Origin: Erpobdella octoculata
Lineage: Eukaryota; Annelida; Clitellata; Hirudinida; Erpobdellidae
DNA: 64,000 bases
Reading direction: 5' to 3'
Assembly (NCBI GenBank): GCA_963978895.1
Contig: OZ022246.1
Span: forward strand, 15,872,549-15,936,548
Within the stretch, counting starts at the first letter, position 1; the number at the start of each line of letters is the position of its first letter. This document shows, piece after piece, positions 52,849 through 64,000 of the stretch. The notes beneath the pieces were generated by a model. That model made no database searches, was not told the origin of the DNA, and was given only the letters and a program-made list of their open reading frames with translations. The translations under genes and the position numbers were made by a program.

Positions 52849-54090
52849 TTGACGCACGCCTCGCGCGCGAAACGTGTGAGGTTTTACATAATAATAGTAA
52901 AGGTAGTCGCACTCAAATCGCACTCAAATCGCACTCAAATCAAAGTCTAAGCTCAAAAACAACACCAATGCGCTAATATAGTAATAACTTTACGCACGCT
53001 TCGCAAGCGAAGCATGTGACTATGTCAGCCAGTAGCAGATGATTTTTAACTTGAAAACATTTTAGAATGGTCTTCTATTTGATTGGATAATTTTGGAAAA
53101 AATGCCTACGAAAAAACGTTAAATGGGCTATATTGCAAAAAATAGCCTACAAAAAAACCACATTTAATGTGTGATAGTGGAAAAACCGACTACGAAAAAC
53201 ACAATATTCATTGCATTTGATCGGAAAAAACAGCCTACGAAAAAAACAAAATTTAATGGGTGATAGTGAAAAAACCGCCTACGAAAAACACAATATTTAA
53301 TGGATAGTATCGAAAAAAACAGCCTACGCAAAAAACAACATATTTTGGGTGATAGTGAAAAAAAATCTTAAGAAGAAACCCAACCTTTAATGGTTGATAA
53401 TGAAAAAAACAGCCTACAAAAAAACCCAACCTTCAATGGCTGATATTGGGAAAACCCGCCGATGTGATTTATTTATTTTCAACTTGTTTATATTAATTTA
53501 TGACGTATTCTCAAAATATATCCGCAAAGCGTCGAACTTTCCAACAATAGGAATAGTATTAGCAAATTAGTTAATTTTCTTAAATAATATTATTAATAAT
53601 TAAAATAAATATATCCGCAAAGCGTCAAACTTTCTATTAATATGAATAATATTAGCAAAATAGTTAATCTTTGTTAATAGTAATATTATTAATAATTAAA
53701 TTGAAAGGAATAATAATTGCAAAATAGTAAAATGCCGTTAATAATAATTTCATTAAATATATCCGCAAAGCGTAAAACTTTCCAATAATATAAATGATAT
53801 TAGCAAATTAGTTAATTTTCGTTATTATTAATATTATTAATAATTAAAATAAGAAGAATAATAATTGCGAAATAGTAAATAGTCGTTAACAATAATATAT
53901 ATATCCGCATAGCGTTATACTTTCGCGGCTAATAACTTTTTATTTAAACATTTTATCAAAAAAGTGCCCTAACAAACCTTGTTCAGCGTCTCATAATCTA
54001 TCAACGTGAGTTTTTTCAGACCTGCAGATGCTAATCGGGTGACATACATAATACATACATAATACATCATTGCGCTTTTATAGTAGGGAA
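52849..54090. repeat. composite satellite monomer inserted in PLE-2
   Basis: One 1.24-kb unit in the order C (CACTTGACGCACGC at its left border), D (52966-53040), E minisatellite (53095-53440), A, F, B, ending CATTGCGCTTTTATAGTAGGGA. In the arrays at 34.9-47 kb that end is followed directly by the C start. The PLE frame is interrupted here and continues on the far side. Confidence 0.8.
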
Positions 54091-55086
54091 TTTTGTAACC
54101 AAAATGAAAACATCTGTGAGTTCGACTGGGTCTGACGCTGACGAGGGTCGTGATGTACGTCAGGAGTTCCCCGTGTTCTACAAAAATCAAATGAATCTCA
54201 ATTACAGAATTGATGAAAGTTTTATAAAGAAGATAATAAAAAGGAAGTTTCTGTTATAGACCCCGTCAGGAATAAACTGGGTTTATATATTTATTACAAA
54301 AACTTAAAACTTTTCAATTTGGTCATCAAGAATGATAGAACAAATATCACTGACCCGTTGCAGCAAAGTCACGTGGTGTACCATTTCAAATGTTCAATTC
54401 CACATTGTAAGGTGGATACATACATTGGTCACACTACCACTACGTTGTCAAGAAGACTCACGATGCATCTCCAGTTTGGGAGTATTCTTAATCATTATGA
54501 ATGTATTCATTTGAAAAAGCTAACACTCAAAGAACTTGAAGAAGGTATTTCGATTTTAACAAGTGAATCCGACTGTTTCCGGCTGAAAATTAAAGAGGCT
54601 CTCAATATCTTATCAATGAGACCTGCGATTAAAAACAATTTAATAAATTTCCACAGATTTTCTACTTGTTTGGTGTCAAAGAAAGTAATATGCATTGGTT
54701 ACCCTGTATTCCTTCTAACGACGAGGATAACATAAATGATGATACTTCTGACTCGTCCTCTGACACAAATACTTTGGCTGTTGAGGCTGATCCTGACGAA
54801 TCTCATTGTAATGTATCTGAGGAAATTCTTGTCTCTTCTAATATAACACAGCAAAATCGCAAAAATTGATGGTGTATTCCAATAGTATAAATGTTATAGT
54901 CTCTGTGATTTCATTAGTTTATGATTCCGATCTTAAACACTATGGTATTTTGTTTTACTCATGTTCTTTTTGTTGAGCCTCGTATTCTTTTGATTTGATA
55001 GGTGGAATGTTTACTTTTTTGTTAGTGTGCTAATTCTTTGATAATTTCGGTTCTTTCTGTTCGTTTACTTTTCTCGTTTTACTTTT

Positions 55087-55128
55087 GACCCTGATGATGG
55101 CTGACATAGCTGAAATGGTTCGTCGGTC
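55087..55128 (+). ncRNA. hammerhead ribozyme of PLE-2 terminal repeat
   Basis: GACC / CUGAUGA / U + GGCU..AGCU stem II / GAAA / UGGUUCG / UC / GGUC. Stem I arms GACC and GGUC pair fully. The core is complete, with a short stem III. Cleavage triplet GUC. Confidence 0.65.
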
Positions 55129-55302
55129 TGACAATAAAAGTTTAACAGAAACGTTTTTGACTAATTGTAGTCTCGAAAAGCGAGTTTTATACAGAAAAGT
55201 CGAGAATTTGGCTCGAGAAGTTGTTTCTGCCAAAAGGCGAGTTGTATTTCTTAGAGCATGTCTCAAAGATAAATTGACTCCACAGTTTATTCGCAATAAA
55301 TA
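55098..55302 (+). mobile_element. PLE-2 3' terminal repeat: N-terminal peptide
   Basis: A short frame reading MADIAEMVRRSDNKSL...LAREVVSAKRRVVFLRACLKDK...PQFIRNK and then TAA: the conserved PLE N-terminal peptide. The hexamer array starts immediately after. Confidence 0.65.
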
Positions 55303-57670
55303 AAATATAAATATAAATATAAATATAAATATAAATATAAATATAAATATAAATATAAATATAAATATAAATATAAATATAAATATAAATATAAATATAA
55401 ATATAAATATAAATATAAATATAAATATAAATATAAATATAAATATAAATATAAATATAAATATAAATATAAATATAAATATAAATATAAATATAAATAT
55501 AAATATAAATATAAATATAAATATAAATATAAATATAAATATAAATATAAATATAAATATAAATATAAATATAAATATAAATATAAATATAAATATAAAT
55601 ATAAATATAAATATAAATATAAATATAAATATAAATATAAATATAAATATAAATATAAATATAAATATAAATATAAATATAAATATAAATATAAATATAA
55701 ATATAAATATAAATATAAATATAAATATAAATATAAATATAAATATAAATATAAATATAAATATAAATATAAATATAAATATAAATATAAATATAAATAT
55801 AAATATAAATATAAATATAAATATAAATATAAATATAAATATAAATATAAATATAAATATAAATATAAATATAAATATAAATATAAATATAAATATAAAT
55901 ATAAATATAAATATAAATATAAATATAAATATAAATATAAATATAAATATAAATATAAATATAAATATAAATATAAATATAAATATAAATATAAATATAA
56001 ATATAAATATAAATATAAATATAAATATAAATATAAATATAAATATAAATATAAATATAAATATAAATATAAATATAAATATAAATATAAATATAAATAT
56101 AAATATAAATATAAATATAAATATAAATATAAATATAAATATAAATATAAATATAAATATAAATATAAATATAAATATAAATATAAATATAAATATAAAT
56201 ATAAATATAAATATAAATATAAATATAAATATAAATATAAATATAAATATAAATATAAATATAAATATAAATATAAATATAAATATAAATATAAATATAA
56301 ATATAAATATAAATATAAATATAAATATAAATATAAATATAAATATAAATATAAATATAAATATAAATATAAATATAAATATAAATATAAATATAAATAT
56401 AAATATAAATATAAATATAAATATAAATATAAATATAAATATAAATATAAATATAAATATAAATATAAATATAAATATAAATATAAATATAAATATAAAT
56501 ATAAATATAAATATAAATATAAATATAAATATAAATATAAATATAAATATAAATATAAATATAAATATAAATATAAATATAAATATAAATATAAATATAA
56601 ATATAAATATAAATATAAATATAAATATAAATATAAATATAAATATAAATATAAATATAAATATAAATATAAATATAAATATAAATATAAATATAAATAT
56701 AAATATAAATATAAATATAAATATAAATATAAATATAAATATAAATATAAATATAAATATAAATATAAATATAAATATAAATATAAATATAAATATAAAT
56801 ATAAATATAAATATAAATATAAATATAAATATAAATATAAATATAAATATAAATATAAATATAAATATAAATATAAATATAAATATAAATATAAATATAA
56901 ATATAAATATAAATATAAATATAAATATAAATATAAATATAAATATAAATATAAATATAAATATAAATATAAATATAAATATAAATATAAATATAAATAT
57001 AAATATAAATATAAATATAAATATAAATATAAATATAAATATAAATATAAATATAAATATAAATATAAATATAAATATAAATATAAATATAAATATAAAT
57101 ATAAATATAAATATAAATATAAATATAAATATAAATATAAATATAAATATAAATATAAATATAAATATAAATATAAATATAAATATAAATATAAATATAA
57201 ATATAAATATAAATATAAATATAAATATAAATATAAATATAAATATAAATATAAATATAAATATAAATATAAATATAAATATAAATATAAATATAAATAT
57301 AAATATAAATATAAATATAAATATAAATATAAATATAAATATAAATATAAATATAAATATAAATATAAATATAAATATAAATATAAATATAAATATAAAT
57401 ATAAATATAAATATAAATATAAATATAAATATAAATATAAATATAAATATAAATATAAATATAAATATAAATATAAATATAAATATAAATATAAATATAA
57501 ATATAAATATAAATATAAATATAAATATAAATATAAATATAAATATAAATATAAATATAAATATAAATATAAATATAAATATAAATATAAATATAAATAT
57601 AAATATAAATATAAATATAAATATAAATATAAATATAAATATAAATATAAATATAAATATAAATATAAAT
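55303..57670. repeat. (AAATAT)n hexanucleotide array, 2.37 kb
   Basis: About 395 uninterrupted copies with no visible variant. Frames of 1400-1500 codons through it (FT/IF, HI/YI, HS/LY dipeptides on the minus strand) are artefacts of a 6-bp repeat lacking stops. Confidence 0.97.
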
Positions 57671-59436
57671 CTGAATCTGAATCTGAATGTGAATGTGAAT
57701 GTGAATGTGAATGTGAATGTGAATGTGAATGTGAATGTGAATGTGAATGTGAATGTGAATGTGAATGTGAATGTGAATGTGAATGTGAATGTGAATGTGA
57801 ATGTGAATGTGAATGTGAATGTGAATGTGAATGTGAATGTGAATGTGAATGTGAATGTGAATGTGAATGTGAATGTGAATGTGAATGTGAATGTGAATGT
57901 GAATGTGAATGTGAATGTGAATGTGAATGTGAATGTGAATGTGAATGTGAATGTGAATGTGAATGTGAATGTGAATGTGAATGTGAATGTGAATGTGAAT
58001 GTGAATGTGAATGTGAATGTGAATGTGAATGTGAATGTGAATGTGAATGTGAATGTGAATGTGAATGTGAATGTGAATGTGAATGTGAATGTGAATGTGA
58101 ATGTGAATGTGAATGTGAATGTGAATGTGAATGTGAATGTGAATGTGAATGTGAATGTGAATGTGAATGTGAATGTGAATGTGAATGTGAATGTGAATGT
58201 GAATGTGAATGTGAATGTGAATGTGAATGTGAATGTGAATGTGAATGTGAATGTGAATGTGAATGTGAATGTGAATGTGAATGTGAATGTGAATGTGAAT
58301 GTGAATGTGAATGTGAATGTGAATGTGAATGTGAATGTGAATGTGAATGTGAATGTGAATGTGAATGTGAATGTGAATGTGAATGTGAATGTGAATGTGA
58401 ATGTGAATGTGAATGTGAATGTGAATGTGAATGTGAATGTGAATGTGAATGTGAATGTGAATGTGAATGTGAATGTGAATGTGAATGTGAATGTGAATGT
58501 GAATGTGAATGTGAATGTGAATGTGAATGTGAATGTGAATGTGAATGTGAATGTGAATGTGAATGTGAATGTGAATGTGAATGTGAATGTGAATGTGAAT
58601 GTGAATGTGAATGTGAATGTGAATGTGAATGTGAATGTGAATGTGAATGTGAATGTGAATGTGAATGTGAATGTGAATGTGAATGTGAATGTGAATGTGA
58701 ATGTGAATGTGAATGTGAATGTGGATGTGGATGTGGATGTGGATGTGGATGTGAATGTGAATGTGAATGTGAATGTGAATGTGAATGTGAATGTGAATGT
58801 GAATGTGAATGTGAATGTGAATGTGAATGTGAATGTGAATGTGAATGTGAATGTGAATGTGAATGTGAATGTGAATGTGAATGTGAATGTGAATGTGAAT
58901 GTGAATGTGAATGTGAATGTGAATGTGAATGTGAATGTGAATGTGAATGTGGATGTGAATGTGAATGTGAATGTGAATGTGAATGTGAATGTGAATGTGA
59001 ATGTGAATGTGAATGTGAATGTGAATGTGAATGTGAATGTGAATGTGAATGTGAATGTGAATGTGAATGTGAATGTGAATGTGAATGTGAATGTGAATGT
59101 GAATGTGAATGTGAATGTGAATGTGAATGTGAATGTGAATGTGAATGTGAATGTGAATGTGAATGTGAATGTGAATGTGAATGTGAATGTGAATGTGAAT
59201 GTGAATGTGAATGTGAATGTGAATGTGAATGTGAATGTGAATGTGAATGTGAATGTGAATGTGAATGTGAATGTGAATGTGAATGTGAATGTGAATGTGA
59301 ATGTGAATGTGAATGTGAATGTGAATGTGAATGTGAATGTGAATGTGAATGTGAATGTGAATGTGAATGTGAATGTGAATGTGAATGTGAATGTGAATGT
59401 GAATGTGAATGTGAATGTGAATGTGAATGTGAATGT
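57671..59436. repeat. (GAATGT)n hexanucleotide array, 1.77 kb
   Basis: Starts with three CTGAAT units, then about 290 copies of GTGAAT. Variants are GTGGAT x5 at about 58720-58750 and one at about 58950. It grades through AAATGTAATG into TATATG/TA (59437-59537). The 634-codon (NV)n frame is an artefact. Confidence 0.97.
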
Positions 59437-59442
59437 AAATGT

Positions 59443-59502
<60 letters not shown>

Positions 59503-59504
59503 TA

Positions 59505-59539
<35 letters not shown>

Positions 59540-59541
<2 letters not shown>

Positions 59542-60401
59542 TTTCCACGAAGAATGTAAAAGAATGCATAGTGAAAACCTCCACACAAACTGATAGATCA
59601 ATGAAAATTGCGAATGAAGAAATTATACTCGATGTGATGGTGACAGATGTTTCCTCAGATATTTTGAAGGAAAATTTGATGCAGAATGTGGCGGTAACGG
59701 ATGGTTTTTCAGAAACTGTAGAGGAGGGCTTGGTGGATGATGTGGTGGTTTGTGACTGATGGTTCTTCAAAGTTTGTGAAGAATGGTTTGGTACAAATTG
59801 TGACGGCGACTGGCGTTTCATCGGAAATCATAAAGGAGGGATCATTGCAGAATGCGGTGGTGATTGGTGAAAGCTCTTCAGTTTTTTTGCAAACATTCAG
59901 ATCCCAAATGTGTTTACTCATCTGGATGATAATCAAAATATAACTGTTAGACAGAAAGATAAACGAAGATGAGAACTTTTAATTTAATATTGTGTATAAT
60001 ATTAGTATGGGTTTTCTATGATGTTCGACTTTTGTAAGATTTTGCTGCGCTCAGATGGAAACACGATAAATCACGTAGTTTTAATTATTTTCTGATTAAC
60101 TAGAATGATTGCTGAGATGTATTAATCTGGTTTTAACTTATTTTGTCTCAATTTTAAATTATTTATTGTTCGGACTTGGAACTGTCTTTATTATGTTTGG
60201 TAAGCTTAGAAATTGTTTTGTAAACAACCCTAAAGATGGCTGTCAAGGCCGAAACTGACCAGTTGGTTTATAATAAAGTTTACAGTTTTACATTTTTTAG
60301 TAATGTTTTAAACATTTAAAAAAAGTGTAAAGAGGCTACTAAAACGTTAGTTTCGGTTAAATGGCGTGCGTACTTCAATAGAGCATGTTTATCTGAATAT
60401 A
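59540..60401 (+). mobile_element. PLE 3' fragment with repeat-bearing tail (PLE-4)
   Basis: A frame from 59540 (shift near 59755) to TAA at 59943 encodes four to five 18-residue repeats of the type VTDGSSKFVKNGLVQIV, i.e. a 54-bp coding minisatellite. A 3' UTR, a hammerhead at 60226 and the PLE N-terminal peptide (SVKWRAYFNRACLSEY) follow, which ends where a Helitron starts at 60402. Confidence 0.6.
60226..60268 (+). ncRNA. hammerhead-like motif with G5A change
   Basis: AACC / CUAAAGA / U + GGC...GCC stem II / GAAA / CUGACCAG / UU / GGUU. Stem I pairs fully. The catalytically important G5 is A, so it is probably inactive. Confidence 0.5.
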
Positions 60402-60711
60402 TCTATATATATAAAAATGAATGTTTGTATGTATGTATGTATGTATGTATGTATGTATGTATGTATGTATGTATGTATGTATGTATGTATGTATGTATGT
60501 ATGTATGTATGTATGTATGTATGTATGTATGTATGTATGTATGTATGTATGTATGTATGCATGTCTTTTATGCATTGCTACACCATTCATCCGATCGTAG
60601 AGAAATTTTCATACAACCTTGAGAGTCAAGGAAAATCAAATATAGAAAAAAAATTGAAATCCGTCACAAAATGAGCCGAGCGGAGCGGGTGAGGGAGTGG
60701 GAACTATATAT
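60402..60711 (+). mobile_element. Helitron 5' segment with (TATG)n
   Basis: TCTATATATATAAAAATGAA preceded by A, a TATG array (60424-60560), and the conserved 5' block ending GAGCGGAGCGGGTGAGGG-type sequence. It breaks in TA repeats at 60703-60713. Confidence 0.7.
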
Positions 60712-60820
60712 ATAGATTCGGGGTTGAGTAATACAATTCAAAATCGGTAATTGCGTTATAAAATTCAAATTTAGGTTACGTAATAACGTTTGAAAGCTTC
60801 AAGCAAGATTTAGCCAAATC
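60712..60820. other. unassigned AT-rich spacer
   Basis: About 110 bp with no repeat partner or frame. Confidence 0.35.
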
Positions 60821-61486
60821 TATTTTATGTTTTATGGGCTAAAAGAAGTTAGGAAAGAATGAAAAAGAGAAAATGAGCACGTGCGAGAAGGGGAATGAGA
60901 GAGCAAGCATGAGCGAGAACGGGAGAACAAGCGGGAGCGGGAACGGGAAAGCGTATATATATATATATATACATATACACATACATATACATACATACAT
61001 GAGCAGGAACGGGAACGGAAAACCAACTGAGAGCGAAAGATCGGGAGCGGGGAAGCAACCAAGAGCGGAAAAGCGACCGAGAGAGGGAAAGTGACCGGAA
61101 GCGGGAAAGCGACCGGGAGCGGGAAAGCGACCGGGAGCGGGAAAGCGACCGGGAGCGGGAAAGCGACCCGGAACGGGAAATCGACCGGGAGCGGGAAAAA
61201 AACCGGAAACGGGAAAGCGTCTGGGAGCTGGAAAAAACCGGAAACGGGAAAGCGTCTGGCAGCGGGAAAACGGCCTGGAGCAAAAAACCGACCGGGAACG
61301 GGAAAGCGACCGGGAGCGAGAAACCTATCGAGAAGGGGAGAGCAAGCAGGAACGGGAAAGCGACCGGAAGCGGGAAAACAAGTGGGGAAGGAAACGGGAA
61401 CGAGAGAGACAAGCATTAGAAAAACCTTATATTTATATATATATATATATATATAAATGTATGCATTTATACACCATCGCTACACC
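60821..61486 (+). mobile_element. Helitron minisatellite body, 3' end lost
   Basis: Same body as 2898-3419 and 25097-25702 on the opposite strand (landmark TCTATTTTATGTTTTATGGG), with about twenty 18-bp units to 61420, then ATTAGAAAAACCT and TA repeats instead of the hairpin and CTAG. 61446-61486 resembles the Helitron TGCATTGCTACACCAT block and meets the PLE at 61487. Confidence 0.6.
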
Positions 61487-63340
61487 ATCTGCAAATTGAT
61501 GGTGTTGCGATGGGCTCTCCATTGGGACCAACGTTTGCAGATTTTTACATGGCAAACATAGAAAAGAAAGTATTTAATATTTGCAATAAACCTCGAATGT
61601 ACGTGAGATACGTTGATGATATATTTGTTCTGTGTGATGACTGCGATCAACTTCAGGAATTGAAGAGCAAATTCGAGAGCAATTCTGTTTTGAAACTTAC
61701 TGTTCAACTCAGTTATGAAAATAAATTGCCTTTTTTAGACTTACTTGTAACAACGGCAGATAAATGTTTAAAATTAAATCCATACAAAAAACCTACAAAT
61801 CACGGAGAAACTTTGAACGCCGATGGTTTTTGCCCTGAGAGATACAAAGTTAGTGTTATTCTGAACATGCTACACAGAGCCCGTCAATCTACTGATTGTC
61901 TAGAGGAACTTCAAATAGAAATTCAAAAAATTAAAGAAATACTCATTAATAATAACTTCACAAACAGAATGGTTGATGATGTCACAAAAAGATTTCTTGA
62001 TGCTAGTTTGAAAATGGACAAATTCAGTGATAATCCAAAGAAGGCCATAAACGTTTATTATAAAGCCCAAATGCACAGAAATTATATAGTTGACGAAAAC
62101 ATCATAAAAAATATAGTCAAAACTCAAGTGAAAGTTATTGATCCGTTAAACTATGAAATTAAACTTAATGTATACTATAAACCAAAAACATCCATCTCCA
62201 TGGTTATGCGTAACAATATTTCTAACTGTAAAAAGCATTTGCAACGGGAAAATGTTATCTACAGGTTCACATGTCCCTGTGATCATGCAACATATATTGG
62301 CTCTCAACCCGAACGTCTTTATCACGAAGGTTGACTATGCATTTGCAAGGTGGAGGTATCATGAAGCATTTTTGTGAAAAACACCATAAGCAGTTATCTA
62401 GACAAATCCTTGTGGATAACACTGAAATAATAGAAACTTTTAACAATCCGAGACGATTAAGGGTGGCAGAGGCTTTGTTGATCCAGGAACAAAAACCAGC
62501 AATTAACATTCAAGATAACAATTTCACTCACATTTTGAAGTTGTTTGATGGCCCAATTGTTCCAAAATTTGGAACTGCATCAAACGTCAATAAAGGAATG
62601 AATATTAATAGATTGATGGAAGGAGATAAACATAAAACAGAGATGAAGAACAGGGATCCAAAAACGAAACTTCTTGAAACAAAGGTAAATAACTGTCAGC
62701 ATTCATCTGACGTTTCAGTTGGAGAGGCTAGTAATAATTGTGACTCTAAAATTCTAGAGCCCAAACCACTCCTCTACGATAATCTCAACAAGAATAAAAC
62801 GAGCGTGAAATTTGAAAATGATTTGTCCGAAAGAAGAGAACAAAGTGATTGCTGCGAGAAAGAAATTGATATAGTGACCGATGAAGATATACTCAACATC
62901 AAAGACATAGAGGATACCGTCATGGAAAATCTCACTAACCAGAAGGAAACTACACCTGTCAAGAATTATGAAAGGTCTGTGGATGCTGAGGGAGATCTAA
63001 CTAGAGAAACACCTGTTTGTTTTAAAAGCTGTGGCTCTAAAAATACGGAGTCAGAATCACTCTCTCTTGATAGTTTCCACACAGATGAAATGATTGAAGG
63101 AAAAGAAATGACTTGGAAGAAAAACATAAAAGTAGTTATAATGTCGACGATGAAGATGTTTTCTGTAACTGTGAAGGTAGTGAAGTCGAGGTTGATGGCG
63201 ATTCGGCTAAAAATTGTGGAACTACACTAATCGGAGAAATTGAGAATGTTTTGATTAATAGTGCAGGTGAGGCTGAGACACCTGCGGTGTTTGAACATTT
63301 ACTTTGCAATCCAAACATTAATATAAAAAGAAGAAAGTAG
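61487..63340 (+). pseudogene. PLE with RT palm and GIY-YIG endonuclease (PLE-3), 5'-truncated
   Basis: Starts inside the RT at LQIDGVAMGSPLGPTFADF. An intact palm YVRYVDDIFVL, LPFLDLL, CPERYKVSVI, YYKAQMHRNYIVDE and the linker YRFTCPCDHATYIG follow. A frameshift near 62325 moves the endonuclease to the next frame (RRLTMHLQGGG, HFCEKHH, RVAEALLIQEQKPAIN). A long hydrophilic tail follows, with a second shift near 63110, to TAG at 63338. The core residues of both enzymes are recognisable, but the frame breaks and truncation make it non-functional. Confidence 0.85.
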
Positions 63341-63614
63341 AAAACAAAAACTACGGGAAAAGTGAGCGTGAAATCAGCTGTGTGGCTTGCTGGTTGTGTA
63401 TTTAATTTGTATTTTAGTGAGACTTTGGCTGAACGCGTCGACACTTGTTTACTCACTGAAAGCGTGTTTATTAATACTCGGCTACTTTTATTGATTTTAG
63501 TCTAATTCTGCATGTATTGAAAACAAACTAACTGCTGTTTATTTAACTTTATTATTATAATTTGAGAAAGTGTTTTTTCGATTTTAATATATACCGTTTT
63601 ATTATTATAAATGA

Positions 63615-63657
63615 AGCTCTGAAGATGGTTAAATTAACCGAAACTGGCCAGTCAGCT
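63615..63657 (+). ncRNA. hammerhead ribozyme of PLE-3 terminal repeat
   Basis: AGCU / CUGAAGA / U + GGUU..AACC stem II / GAAA / CUGGCCAG / UC / AGCU. Arms pair fully, core complete (CUGANGA with N=A), cleavage triplet GUC. It overlaps the codons of the short downstream frame ([12 protein letters not shown]). Confidence 0.75.
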
Positions 63658-63789
63658 GGAAAAAATAAAGATTTTAAAACGTTGCTTAGTGTAGTTTCAG
63701 AAAGGAAAGATATTGTTGTTTTGCAAGGTTTATACAAGAAACTGTTGAATGCAAAATGGGCGACAAAGTTCAATGAAACTTGCTTGCGG

Positions 63790-63790
<1 letters not shown>
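63625..63790 (+). mobile_element. PLE-3 3' terminal repeat: N-terminal peptide
   Basis: Frame reading [10 protein letters not shown] ... [21 protein letters not shown], the conserved PLE peptide, ending in (TA)n at 63791-63862. Confidence 0.65.

Positions 63791-63862
<72 letters not shown>
63791..63862. repeat. (TA)n microsatellite
   Basis: TA tract terminating the PLE terminal repeat. Confidence 0.95.
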
Positions 63863-63868
<6 letters not shown>

Positions 63869-63917
63869 TATACATATATATAATATCATCATCATCATTA
63901 TCACCGTGACGCTTTTG

Positions 63918-64000
63918 GTGCTAGGTTTGCTGAGTTGGTAGGGCGTTAGCCTTGAATGTGAGAGCTTCACGGTTCGACTCCTACTCACTACCTAGTAGCC
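63918..64000 (+). mobile_element. tRNA-derived SINE, cut by window end
   Basis: GGTGCTAGGTTTGCTGAG, box A TTGCTGAGTTGG and box B GGTTCGACTCC. Same family as 5424-5622 with a few substitutions; continues past the window. Confidence 0.65.

Larger units (their letters stand above)
51128..54870 (+). pseudogene. PLE with RT and GIY-YIG endonuclease (PLE-2), broken
   Basis: 51128-52656: an almost uninterrupted RT frame (a stop at 51160) with LYGMIKTHKFDNPIRPIISQ, AATIDVEGFFTNVP, QIDGVAMGSPLGPTFANF and a palm reading ARYMDIFLL where YVDD is expected, so one catalytic Asp codon is gone. Then LDTIITI and CPDRYKRSVINS. A 67-bp LINE tail (52647-52713) stops it. It resumes NYSNSFVDGFINKH to 52848, is split by a satellite monomer (52849-54090), and resumes with KNQMNLNYRIDESF, a frameshift near 54243, and the endonuclease (54331-54690: HFKCSIPHCK, TYIGHTTTTLSRRLTMHL, IKEALNI). 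An acidic tail ends at 54868. Confidence 0.85.

Noticed and set aside
55303..59436. Interpretation of the hexamer array as a telomere
   Set aside because: The units (AAATAT, GTGAAT) do not match TTAGGG/TTAGG-type repeats and the array is internal, flanked by PLE sequence on both sides.
55030..59601. Very long open frames (1523, 1438, 1433 and 634 codons) of FT/IF, HI/YI, HS/LY and NV dipeptides
   Set aside because: They are translations of pure hexamer repeats that lack stop codons in several phases on both strands; no promoter, domain or composition supports a gene.

Overview
The window looks like heterochromatin-like, repeat-saturated nuclear DNA of an invertebrate animal. It carries Penelope-like elements (PLEs) with GIY-YIG endonuclease and hammerhead ribozymes, CR1- and RTE-like LINEs, Gypsy and Copia LTR elements, hAT transposons with spliced transposase genes, Helitrons and tRNA-derived SINEs. 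An arthropod is my best guess, at low confidence. I found no host protein-coding gene: every recognisable reading frame belongs to a mobile element, and most are broken. The very long frames reading (YI)n, (MYVC)n, (HTYI)n, (FT)n, (NV)n or Arg/Ser-rich repeats are simple-sequence artefacts.

Layout. 1-3.4 kb: tandem 354-bp units with tRNA-like promoters, then a large palindrome of Helitron ends around a PLE fragment. 3.4-7.5 kb: Helitron ends, a TIR transposon with an internally deleted transposase (4142-6393) that itself holds a SINE, and a complete short Helitron (6903-7486). 7.5-10 kb: direct repeats, a Copia gag relic and a CR1-like LINE tail. 10-12.3 kb: a PLE reverse transcriptase (minus strand) next to an inverted pair of PLE terminal repeats. 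12.7-22.6 kb: a four-level nest, hAT-A > Helitron > hAT-B > TIR element, with target-site duplications or expected insertion sites still readable at most junctions. 22.7-24.1 kb: a Gypsy gag relic and a PLE 3' end. 24.1-25.1 kb: tandem and inverted tRNA-like units. 25.1-26.4 kb: Helitrons. 26.4-30.4 kb: a Gypsy pol relic followed by an LTR-SAP protein-LTR element whose two 192-bp LTRs look identical. 30.6-31.7 kb: a hAT MITE. 31.9-45.6 kb: a 6-7.5 kb tandem segmental duplication. 34-48.4 kb: composite AT-rich satellites built from recurrent modules. 48.4-50.9 kb: an RTE-like LINE (minus). 51.1-55.3 kb: a nearly full PLE broken by a satellite monomer. 55.3-59.5 kb: a 4.2-kb two-block hexanucleotide array. 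59.5-64 kb: two further PLE fragments, Helitron pieces and a SINE.

The most coherent signal is the PLE set. At ten places I find a hammerhead-ribozyme-like core closed by stem I arms that differ in sequence but stay complementary. At most of these the ribozyme sits just upstream of the conserved PLE N-terminal peptide, and the element then ends in a TA-rich or hexamer simple repeat. Other items worth following are a satellite monomer that appears to have inserted into a PLE, a TIR transposon with an ORF family I cannot name, and the SAP-domain LTR element.
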